DNA from: Bacteroidota bacterium
GTDB lineage: Bacteria; Bacteroidota; Bacteroidia; Flavobacteriales; Weeksellaceae
Direction of reading: 5' to 3'
Length of the DNA: 25,283 nt
NCBI GenBank assembly: GCA_023458415.1
Contig: JAEWZO010000016.1
Location: 1 to 25,283, forward strand
Positions 1-5,645 of the stretch are shown here, in pieces; positions within the stretch are counted from its first letter, which is position 1; the number at the start of each line of letters is the position of its first letter. Under the pieces are notes generated by a model. That model did not search any database, had not been told where the DNA came from, and worked only from the letters and a program-made list of their open reading frames with translations. The position numbers and the translations under genes were made by a program.

Positions 1-64
1 ACAGGGATTCGAACCCCAGATGACTGAACCAAAATCAGTAGTGTTACCGCTACACCATGGGTCT
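1..64 (-). tRNA. tRNA-Gln (anticodon UUG), 3' end cut by the window edge
   Basis: Read on the minus strand, a cloverleaf is visible: acceptor 5' strand AGACCCA (58-64), a D arm with GTGT/ACAC stem, an anticodon arm ACTGA-TTTTGGT-TCAGT giving anticodon TTG, and a T arm with the loop TTCGAAT. The 3' strand of the acceptor stem lies beyond base 1, so the gene is partial. It decodes CAA (and CAG by wobble) glutamine codons. A well-matched promoter lies just upstream (83-112). Confidence 0.92.
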
Positions 65-82
65 GTTTTGTTTTTAGTGGTG

Positions 83-112
83 CAAATTTAACACATTTTT
101 TTTAAGAGGCAA
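83..112 (-). promoter_or_regulatory. Promoter of the tRNA-Gln gene
   Basis: On the minus strand TTG (110-112) is followed after 19 bases by TAAATTTG (83-90), an exact fit to the Bacteroidota sigma-A consensus TTG-N19/20-TAnnTTTG. The predicted transcript start is about 12-15 bases before the tRNA 5' end. Confidence 0.7.
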
Positions 113-271
113 AAATTTTCCAAGAAAATTGGAAAAATTAATAGCGAATAATTCATAGTTATCAGATTATCATCAGTTTTAATTAATCGATGATTCTGGC
201 TACAGAAAATCGACCACCAAAAATTGCTACAAAATTTACCAACATCCCGAAAAACTACGGCATAATTTCCG

Positions 272-279
272 TATTTTTG
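272..279 (+). promoter_or_regulatory. Likely -7 element for recA
   Basis: TATTTTTG fits TAnnTTTG and sits 18 bases before the chosen recA ATG. No TTG is seen at the expected -33 distance. Its position inside the longer open frame that begins at 190 argues against the upstream start. No LexA-type operator was recognised. Confidence 0.45.
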
Positions 280-297
280 TTAATTAAAGAAATATTA

Positions 298-1299
298 ATG
301 AGTACAGCAGATGATAAGAAAAAAGCACTCGCACTGGTGCTTGAAAAACTAGATAAAACCTACGGAAAAGGAACGGTAATGACACTTGGCGACGAGTCGG
401 TTGACTCTTCAATAGAAGTGATTCCTTCCGGTTCTCTTGGATTGGATATCGCTTTGGGTGTTGGTGGCTATCCTAAAGGAAGAGTGATCGAAATTTATGG
501 TCCTGAATCTTCCGGTAAAACCACCTTAACTCTTCATGCCATCGCCGAAGCACAAAAACAGGGCGGAATTGCAGCGTTTATTGATGCGGAGCACGCTTTC
601 GACAGACATTATGCTGCGAAACTGGGAATAAACCTGGATGATCTAATTATTTCTCAGCCGGACAACGGTGAACAGGCGCTTGAAATTGCAGACAACCTAA
701 TCCGTTCCGGAGCCATTGACATTGTTGTAATTGACTCTGTAGCTGCATTGACGCCTAAAGCTGAAATTGAAGGCGAAATGGGAGATTCCAAAATGGGACT
801 TCACGCAAGATTGATGTCGCAAGCGTTAAGAAAACTTACGGCAACCATTTCCAGAACGAAATGTACTGTGATTTTCATTAACCAACTTCGTGAAAAAATT
901 GGTGTGATGTTCGGTAACCCGGAAACAACAACCGGTGGTAACGCACTGAAGTTTTATGCTTCTGTAAGAATTGATATCAGAAAAGCCAGCGCGCCTATTA
1001 AGCAAGGCGACGAAGCAGTTGGAAGCCGCGTGAAAGTAAAAATCGTGAAAAACAAAGTGGCTCCACCGTTTAAAATGGCTGAATTTGATATTATGTACGG
1101 TGAAGGTGTGTCCAAAACAGGAGAAATCCTTGATGCAGCAGTAGAATACGGAATCGTGAAGAAAAGTGGATCTTGGTTCAGCTATGAGGATACTAAATTG
1201 GGGCAGGGACGCGATGCGGTAAAAGATGTTCTGAAGGACAATCCGGAACTTGCTGAAGAACTGGAAAACCAAGTAAAAGAAGCAATCAAAAATAAATAA
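298..1299 (+). CDS. recA: Recombinase RecA
   Basis: RecA is the cytoplasmic ATP-dependent recombinase that forms filaments on single-stranded DNA, promotes strand exchange in repair, and activates SOS cleavage where that exists. The 333-residue product has the normal family length. Visible marks are the Walker A motif GPESSGKT (residues 68-75), IDAEHAFD just after it, the Walker B stretch ending in VIDS, INQLREKIGVMFGNPETTTGG (the L2 region) and a short acidic/basic C-terminal tail. The open frame extends upstream to 190, but family alignment begins at MSTADDKKKA, so the ATG at 298 is chosen; the extra upstream residues contain a probable promoter. The gene is monocistronic, ending at a strong terminator. 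There is no intein. Confidence 0.98.
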   Translation: MSTADDKKKALALVLEKLDKTYGKGTVMTLGDESVDSSIEVIPSGSLGLDIALGVGGYPKGRVIEIYGPESSGKTTLTLHAIAEAQKQGGIAAFIDAEHAFDRHYAAKLGINLDDLIISQPDNGEQALEIADNLIRSGAIDIVVIDSVAALTPKAEIEGEMGDSKMGLHARLMSQALRKLTATISRTKCTVIFINQLREKIGVMFGNPETTTGGNALKFYASVRIDIRKASAPIKQGDEAVGSRVKVKIVKNKVAPPFKMAEFDIMYGEGVSKTGEILDAAVEYGIVKKSGSWFSYEDTKLGQGRDAVKDVLKDNPELAEELENQVKEAIKNK

Positions 1300-1331
1300 A
1301 ACTTTCAGAGTTTTATTGAGAAAAATAAATA

Positions 1332-1366
1332 CTCCGGCGCAGCTTTGCTGCGCCGGAGGCTTTTTT
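1332..1366 (+). terminator. Strong intrinsic terminator of recA
   Basis: A perfect 12-bp GC-rich stem (1332-1343 with 1347-1358) closes a TTT loop and is followed by GC and six T. The minus strand also has a T-rich stretch after the hairpin, but it would have to act just past the converging ATL gene, so function in both directions is possible. Confidence 0.9.
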
Positions 1367-1371
1367 AACTG

Positions 1372-1676
1372 TTATATCTCATCCAAAGGATCCCAAAAAA
1401 TCTTCTTAAAATTTTCAATTTTATTTCCCGTTCCTTCAACGCCTTCCCTTTTCAACTTTTTTGTAAATTCTTCCAGGCAACTTGCGGTGATTCTACCTGA
1501 AGAATTACAAACACGATGCGCCGGGAATCTTCATCATAATCTCTTAAAGCATTTCCAACATGACGGGAATGATTCGAATAACCCATCGCTTTAGCAATCG
1601 CTCCATAACTTGTTACACGACCTTCGGGAATCAGTCGGATAATTTCGTAAACCTGCCTTTTAAAAAGTGGATCCAT
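1372..1676 (-). pseudogene. Alkyltransferase-like (ATL, MGMT-family) gene with a one-base frameshift
   Basis: ATL proteins bind O6-alkylguanine in DNA and flag it for nucleotide excision repair; they lack the alkyl-acceptor cysteine of MGMT. The first 50 codons give a typical N-terminal half (IPEGRVTSYGAIAKAMGY, then SRHVGNAL with the arginine-finger region). At about 1524-1527 the frame breaks: the initial frame runs on to a stop at 1452 with unrelated residues, while the next frame continues with PAHRVCNSSG and ends IFWDPLDEI with TAA at 1372-1374. Adding one base restores about 101 residues, the usual ATL length, with PAHRV in place of MGMT's PCHRV. The ATG at 1676 lies only four bases from a TAACTTTG element. 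It may be a true mutation, a phase-variable change or a sequencing error; the intact downstream half suggests a recent event or an error. Confidence 0.85.
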
Positions 1677-1680
1677 TTCG

Positions 1681-1709
1681 CAAAGTTAGAAATCTGACAA
1701 ACCGTTCAA
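1681..1709 (-). promoter_or_regulatory. Promoter of the ATL gene, possibly leaderless
   Basis: TAACTTTG (1681-1688) is preceded on the minus strand by TTG (1707-1709) after 18 bases. The -7 element ends four bases before the ATG, so transcription may begin at or next to the start codon. Confidence 0.5.
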
Positions 1710-1711
1710 AT

Positions 1712-1736
1712 AAAAAAACGCCCAAGAAATTGAGCG
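1712..1736 (-). terminator. Intrinsic terminator after the deoxyhypusine synthase gene
   Basis: On the minus strand CGCTCAA and TTGGGCG form a 7-bp stem with one U-G pair around a four-base loop, followed by seven T. The plus-strand version has a C-A mismatch, so it works best for the minus-strand gene ending at 1762. Confidence 0.8.
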
Positions 1737-1761
1737 CTCATTTTTCAACTAAATTATTCGT

Positions 1762-2736
1762 TTAAGAATTTTCCAGAATGTATTGGAACATCAATGGTGC
1801 ACAAATCGTAGCATCACTTTCAACAATATATTTTGGTGTGGTGATATCCAATTTACCCCAAGTAATTTTCTCGTTCGGAACTGCTCCGGAGTAAGAACCA
1901 TAAGAAGTAGTAGAATCAGAAATCTGACAGAAATAAGACCAGAACGGAATATCCGTCATTTCAAGATCCTGATAAAGCATCGGAACTACACAGATTGGGA
2001 AATCTCCTGCGATTCCTCCACCAATCTGGAAGAAACCAACTCCTTTTCCTCCCGAATTTTTCGGATACCAGTCGGAAAGGAACATCATATATTCAATTCC
2101 TGATTTCATTGTTGAAGGCTGCAATTCGCCTTTAATACAGTAGCTGGTAAAAATATTTCCCATTGTAGAATCTTCCCAACCAGGAACAACAATCGGTAAA
2201 TTTTTCTCCGCTGCCGCAAGCATCCACGAATTTTCTTTCGGAATTTCATAATACTGCTCCAAAACTCCGGAAAGCAACATTTTGTACATATACTCGTGCG
2301 GGAAATATCTTTCGCCTTTCGCTTCAGCATCCTTCCAGATTTCAACAATATGCTTCTGCAGTCTTCTGAACGCTTCTTCTTCAGGAATACAAGTATCAGT
2401 TACTCTATTCAGTCCTTTTTCCAGAAGATCCCACTCTTCCTGAGGTGTAAGATCACGGTAATTTGGGACTCTTTCATAATGTGAATGTGCTACAAGATTC
2501 ATCAAATCTTCTTCCAGATTCGCACCTGTACAGGAAATGATATGCACTTTATCCTGACGGATCATTTCGGCAAGGATTTTCCCAAGTTCAGCCGTAGACA
2601 TTGCTCCGGCAAGGGTGATCATCATTTTACCGCCGTCTTTCAGGTGGGCCACATAACCTTTAGAAGCATCTACCAAAGCTGCAGAGTTGAAATGCAGATA
2701 GTATTTTTCCAGAAATTCTGTAATCGTGTAACTCAT
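1762..2736 (-). CDS. Deoxyhypusine synthase family protein
   Basis: The 324-residue product resembles deoxyhypusine synthase, which in eukaryotes and archaea moves an aminobutyl group from spermidine to a lysine of eIF5A with NAD. Visible landmarks are ITLAGAMSTAELGKIL near residues 40-54, SCTGANLEEDL (68-78), the glycine-rich FFQIGGGIAGDFP (235-247) and the C-terminal SGAVPNEKITWGK, whose K295 aligns with the lysine that carries the covalent intermediate in the eukaryotic enzyme. Length is close to the family's usual 320-370. Bacteria lack eIF5A, and bacterial relatives are thought to act in polyamine metabolism (for example homospermidine synthesis), so the substrate here is not known. It is flanked by its own promoter element and terminator, with no polyamine genes in view. 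Confidence 0.88.
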   Translation of the reverse strand: MSYTITEFLEKYYLHFNSAALVDASKGYVAHLKDGGKMMITLAGAMSTAELGKILAEMIRQDKVHIISCTGANLEEDLMNLVAHSHYERVPNYRDLTPQEEWDLLEKGLNRVTDTCIPEEEAFRRLQKHIVEIWKDAEAKGERYFPHEYMYKMLLSGVLEQYYEIPKENSWMLAAAEKNLPIVVPGWEDSTMGNIFTSYCIKGELQPSTMKSGIEYMMFLSDWYPKNSGGKGVGFFQIGGGIAGDFPICVVPMLYQDLEMTDIPFWSYFCQISDSTTSYGSYSGAVPNEKITWGKLDITTPKYIVESDATICAPLMFQYILENS

Positions 2737-2753
2737 TTTTTGTAGTATTTCAG

Positions 2754-2761
2754 CAAAGATA
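2754..2761 (-). promoter_or_regulatory. Likely -7 element for the deoxyhypusine synthase gene
   Basis: TATCTTTG on the minus strand fits TAnnTTTG, 17 bases before the ATG at 2736. No TTG is seen at the expected -33 distance. Confidence 0.45.
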
Positions 2762-2796
2762 AGATTTTGATATTGAAGTAGGAAGATATGTATTTT

Positions 2797-3450
2797 TTAG
2801 AATCTGAAAGTAGCACCAAGACTCGCCGCAACCCTGTGAAGACCTTCATACTGCCCTTCCTGAAGTTTAAATTCAGTACCGTTGATTTTGTATTTTTTAA
2901 GCACTCCACCGGTAAAGGAAACTTGTGGGCCAATCATCACTGCAGGAGAAACTTGATACATATAGCCAATGCTTGCTGCAAGTCCCAAGTTAGAACCTTT
3001 TATTTCAGCCAATTCATTTTTGGAAACATAGCTGATTACTCCTATCGCCATATCGTAATACAATTTGTGCTTTACATCTTCCTCAAAATTATGGTAGAAA
3101 AACCCAGGACCTACAAAGGAAATACGATCATCAGTTTTAAAATCTGTGAAAATCATGTTTTCATAATTAACCTCATCAATAATCATAAAATCGCCGGAAT
3201 GTGAGGCAGTGAAAACATTATACTTAACACCAACTCCGGTTAAAGTATTTACTCGGTAGTATGCTCCAATATCAAAATTGAAACCGGACTTAAGACCTTT
3301 CACATAATCTCTTTGAACTTTCGGCATATCTTCTGCCGTTTTTACGACACGCCAAGCATATCCCGCTGAAGGAATAATGGTAAATTTTTTCTGAGCAAAT
3401 GTTATTGCGGTACCCACAAGAACGGCAATGAGAAGTAGACTTTTCTTCAT
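2797..3450 (-). CDS. Secreted outer-membrane beta-barrel-like protein, unknown function
   Basis: The 217-residue product starts MKKSLLLIAVLVGTAITFAQ, a clear signal peptide with cleavage expected after the alanine before QKK. The mature part alternates short amphipathic strands with turns (for example FNFDIGAYYRVNTLTGVGVKY, LGLAASIGYMYQVSPAVMIGPQVSF) and ends in aromatic ATFRF, as expected of a small barrel folded by BamA. The open frame extends to 3549, but this would run back through a terminator and the TATCTTTG element, so ATG 3450 is chosen. I do not recognise a specific family. It lies downstream of the Gre-type gene but has its own promoter element. Confidence 0.75.
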   Translation of the reverse strand: MKKSLLLIAVLVGTAITFAQKKFTIIPSAGYAWRVVKTAEDMPKVQRDYVKGLKSGFNFDIGAYYRVNTLTGVGVKYNVFTASHSGDFMIIDEVNYENMIFTDFKTDDRISFVGPGFFYHNFEEDVKHKLYYDMAIGVISYVSKNELAEIKGSNLGLAASIGYMYQVSPAVMIGPQVSFTGGVLKKYKINGTEFKLQEGQYEGLHRVAASLGATFRF

Positions 3451-3470
3451 GTTTCTAATTTTAAGCGGCG

Positions 3471-3478
3471 CAAAGATA
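3471..3478 (-). promoter_or_regulatory. Likely -7 element for the barrel-like gene
   Basis: TATCTTTG on the minus strand, 20 bases before ATG 3450. No clear TTG at the -33 distance. Confidence 0.45.
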
Positions 3479-3501
3479 ATCCTTAAACTATATACTTTGC
3501 A

Positions 3502-3529
3502 TAAAAAAATACAGCCGAAACTGTATTTC
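3502..3529 (-). terminator. Intrinsic terminator after the Gre-type gene
   Basis: An 8-bp stem (3507-3514 with 3521-3528) closes a six-base loop; on the minus strand the stem runs into a run of T (3503-3509). It directly follows the stop codon at 3534. Confidence 0.75.
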
Positions 3530-3533
3530 TTAA

Positions 3534-3917
3534 TTAGGCATTTTGCCACGATTCAACTTTAACGATTTCAAGTTTTCTTTCTCCATCCCGAAACGGCCAA
3601 TTGATGACATCTCCTACCTTATAACCAACCGCTGCTAAAGCAATATCCGACAGAATGGAATATTTATTTTTCTTAGGTTTTGCCTTGGTAGACGCTACAA
3701 AAATGTAATCCTGTTCCTCGTTGGTTGTATGGTCTTTAATCGTTACTTTTCGGTCCACCGTAACCACGTCCTGTGGTAAATCTCTTCGCAGCAACTGTTT
3801 AGAAGTCTTAAGTTCAGCAAGAAGTCTGTTTTCTTCATCAATGCTTACTCTTTTTCTTCTTACATGATCTTTAATTGCATCGTAAATTCCGGTAGTTAGT
3901 GTGATATTTTCTGACAT
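3534..3917 (-). CDS. GreA/GreB-family (Rnk-like) transcription factor
   Basis: The 127-residue product has a short helical N-terminal part (about residues 6-47, rich in K/R/E) and a C-terminal GreA/GreB-type FKBP-like domain ending IALAAVGYKVGDVINWPFRDGERKLEIVKVE, close to the family's LLGKKVGDEVEVPTPDG pattern. Gre proteins enter the RNA polymerase secondary channel; full GreA has a coiled coil of about 75 residues with an acidic tip. The shorter N-terminus here is more like Rnk and related proteins, which bind polymerase without strong cleavage activity, so cleavage should not be assumed. ATG 3917 is chosen over 3944 because MSENITLTTGIYDAI begins the recognisable protein. No promoter is visible just upstream; the nearest is at 4176-4206. 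Confidence 0.82.
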   Translation of the reverse strand: MSENITLTTGIYDAIKDHVRRKRVSIDEENRLLAELKTSKQLLRRDLPQDVVTVDRKVTIKDHTTNEEQDYIFVASTKAKPKKNKYSILSDIALAAVGYKVGDVINWPFRDGERKLEIVKVESWQNA

Positions 3918-4017
3918 TTTAATTGTTTTTTGGAGTTGTAACATGCTTACAATAATTCACTGCGGAAACAGAATTTCCATTGTAAATGCACATTGAATTT
4001 GAATGTAATTTGAAGCT

Positions 4018-4039
4018 CCCTGTCGTGAATCGAACAGGG
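4018..4039 (-). other. Hairpin after the small ORF
   Basis: CCCTGT (4018-4023) pairs with ACAGGG (4034-4039), and CG/CG inside extends the stem with one bulge around a five-base loop. It begins one base after the small ORF's stop on the minus strand. No T run follows, so it is not a classical terminator; it could be an attenuator, processing or small-RNA element. Confidence 0.5.
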
Positions 4040-4040
4040 T

Positions 4041-4151
4041 TTAGTTGACAAACTCTTTAAAGTTTTTCAGAAACGCATCGGTGTGTAAATAATGTAATGA
4101 CGACAATAGCTTTGCCCAACGCGAATCCGATGAAAAAACAAATGTAACCAT
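4041..4151 (-). CDS. Possible small ORF (36 aa), unknown function
   Basis: ATG at 4149-4151 opens a 36-codon frame ending in TAA at 4041-4043, beginning MVTFVFSSDSRWAKLLSSLH and ending KNFKEFVN. It starts about 25 bases after an excellent promoter match. The same frame stays open past the stop to a TGA at 3957-3959. The composition looks protein-like, but 36 codons are too few to be sure; it may be a leader peptide, a decayed gene end or part of a repeated noncoding element. Confidence 0.35.
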   Translation of the reverse strand: MVTFVFSSDSRWAKLLSSLHYLHTDAFLKNFKEFVN

Positions 4152-4175
4152 TTTATTTACAGCAATTTAGTATTG

Positions 4176-4206
4176 CAAAGATACTGAAAGTTTATTCAGA
4201 ATGCAA
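4176..4206 (-). promoter_or_regulatory. Promoter upstream of the small ORF and Gre-type gene
   Basis: On the minus strand TTG (4204-4206), 20 bases, then TATCTTTG (4176-4183): an exact fit to the Bacteroidota consensus. It lies just past the end of arfB (4218) and drives transcription toward 4151 and 3917. Confidence 0.72.
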
Positions 4207-4217
4207 CTTCACTATTT

Positions 4218-4610
4218 TTAAAGGCGGAATCGTCGGTTTTCCTTCTTTTCGGAAATCTTTTTCTTATTATCCAGCCTTTTCTGAATTTGGCCTTTAGAAG
4301 GTTTGGTGGCTTTGCGAGGCTTTTGAATTACCAAAGACTGATTGACCAACCTTAGAATTTTTTCTATAGCCGCTTTTTTATTCTGAAGCTGTGTACGACT
4401 TTCCGAAACGGTAAGCTGAAGAATTCCTTCAGAATTGATTCGGTTTTTTAATTTTTCAGAAATAAGATCGATTTCTTCCGCGCTGAAAAAGTTAGTTTCA
4501 GAAACCAGCCACATCACGGTAACTGCTGTTTCCACTTTGTTCACATTCTGTCCACCTGCACCGCTGCTGCGGGAAGTTTTGAATGTAAGTTCTGTGGAAA
4601 AATCTCTCAT
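4218..4610 (-). CDS. arfB: Alternative ribosome-rescue factor ArfB (peptidyl-tRNA hydrolase YaeJ)
   Basis: ArfB enters ribosomes stalled at mRNA ends and hydrolyses the peptidyl-tRNA. The 130-residue product has the short release-factor domain with SSGAGGQNVNKVETAV, the catalytic GGQ at residues 19-21, followed by a basic C-terminal tail (KPRKATKPSKGQIQKRL to the end) that in the family inserts into the empty mRNA channel. That tail and the small size distinguish it from RF1/RF2. It is the last gene of argS-menE-arfB; its ATG follows the menE stop with no gap (TAAATG), so translation is probably coupled. Confidence 0.95.
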   Translation of the reverse strand: MRDFSTELTFKTSRSSGAGGQNVNKVETAVTVMWLVSETNFFSAEEIDLISEKLKNRINSEGILQLTVSESRTQLQNKKAAIEKILRLVNQSLVIQKPRKATKPSKGQIQKRLDNKKKISEKKENRRFRL

Positions 4611-5645
4611 TTATTGATTCTGTTGAACATTTTTTAGAAGAACTAAACGATTTACTTTTCCGTTGGGCGTTCTTGGGATTTCATCAACAAAAATAATTCC
4701 TTTTGGTTTATGGAACGATTTTTCAAAATTCAGTTGTAAAATCTGTTGTTTAATTTCTTCTGAAGGATTAGTTTCAACCACCGCAATTAATTTCTGTCCG
4801 AAGACTTCATCTGGAACGCCTAAACAAACCACTTCAAAAGGAAATACCTTCTTAATGACCTGCTCCACCTGTTCCGGAAAAATTTTAGCTCCTCCGGAGT
4901 TGATGACGTTATCAACTCTTCCCAAAAATTTGAACTGTTGGTCATTCTTCAGTTCAACTAAATCGTTAGTTTTTAATACTTCAGAATTTAGATTCGGTGC
5001 ATAAATTTGAAGGCAGGATCTTTCGTCCAGTGAAAGTTCCACACCTTCGAAAACTGTGAATAATCCCTCTTCGTTTGGGAAAAGCTCTTTCAGTGCAATG
5101 TGCGAAAGCGTTTCAGACATTCCATACGTTTCAAAAACACGGGTTTCCTTTCCTGAGTTTCGAACCTGACTTTTCACTTTTGCTTTCAAACTTTCTGAAA
5201 CAGCCGCACCACCAATAATCAGATTTTTTATCAAATGTATTTTGTCCAAAGAATTCTCCACCTGAAGCGGCGTCATCGCACAAAAATCCACAGTTTGTGA
5301 AAGATTTTCGAGAGGACTCGAAGAGGTGTCTCGAACCAAAAGTTTAAGCTTTCGTTCATAGGAGCGCACAATCATCATCTTCCCTGAAATATATTCAACG
5401 GGCAGACAAATCAAGGCAGAATCTCCAGGTTTTAATCCCAAAAAATCACATGTCATTTTCGCAGAATTGAGCATTTTTGATTTTTCAATTTCAAAAACTT
5501 TTGGCGTTCCCGTAGATCCTGAAGTTTGAACCGGAACAGTTGGAGAATCCGATTGAAACTCCCTGATAAATGAAATCACTTTCTCCTCGAACAAAGTTTC
5601 CGGAGAAAGTGACTCAATATTTTCACTTAAAAAATCGATTGTCAT
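4611..5645 (-). CDS. menE: AMP-forming acyl-CoA ligase, probable o-succinylbenzoate-CoA ligase MenE
   Basis: This adenylate-forming enzyme would activate o-succinylbenzoate with ATP and CoA in menaquinone synthesis. Visible motifs are the phosphate-binding TSGSTGTPK (41-49), YGMSE (174-178), the hinge GRVDNVINSGGAKIFPEQVE and the C-terminal PRTPNGK with catalytic K330. At 344 residues it is shorter than typical MenE (about 450-490), having a reduced N-terminal part before the P-loop, which is common in Bacteroidota MenE. Its ATG overlaps the argS stop by one base (TAATG). No other men genes are in the window, so substrate assignment rests on similarity; another small acyl-CoA ligase role is the alternative. 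Confidence 0.83.
   Translation of the reverse strand: MTIDFLSENIESLSPETLFEEKVISFIREFQSDSPTVPVQTSGSTGTPKVFEIEKSKMLNSAKMTCDFLGLKPGDSALICLPVEYISGKMMIVRSYERKLKLLVRDTSSSPLENLSQTVDFCAMTPLQVENSLDKIHLIKNLIIGGAAVSESLKAKVKSQVRNSGKETRVFETYGMSETLSHIALKELFPNEEGLFTVFEGVELSLDERSCLQIYAPNLNSEVLKTNDLVELKNDQQFKFLGRVDNVINSGGAKIFPEQVEQVIKKVFPFEVVCLGVPDEVFGQKLIAVVETNPSEEIKQQILQLNFEKSFHKPKGIIFVDEIPRTPNGKVNRLVLLKNVQQNQ

Larger units (their letters stand above)
3918..4217. other. 300-base intergenic region with promoter, small ORF and hairpin
   Basis: This is the longest stretch without an established gene. It contains a well-matched minus-strand promoter (4176-4206), a possible 36-codon ORF (4041-4151), a hairpin (4018-4039), then about 100 bases up to the Gre-type start in which I see no promoter or hairpin. 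It could be a long leader of the Gre-type gene or an independent small transcript. Confidence 0.6.

Noticed and set aside
190..297. N-terminal extension of RecA by 36 codons
   Set aside because: RecA proteins begin near MSTADDKKK; the extension contains a probable -7 element and has no similarity to the family.
826..1272. A 148-codon open frame antisense to recA
   Set aside because: It is a shadow of the conserved RecA frame with no start signal or family resemblance.
1452..1676. A 74-residue ATL protein taken as a complete gene
   Set aside because: Its last 24 residues are unrelated to the family while the neighbouring frame supplies the missing PAHRV to WDP half, so it is a frameshifted gene.
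4008..4045. Possible tRNA or tmRNA 3' end (TTCGATTC resembles a T loop)
   Set aside because: The flanking bases do not form a proper T stem, no acceptor or anticodon arm is found, and the space to arfB is too short for a tmRNA.
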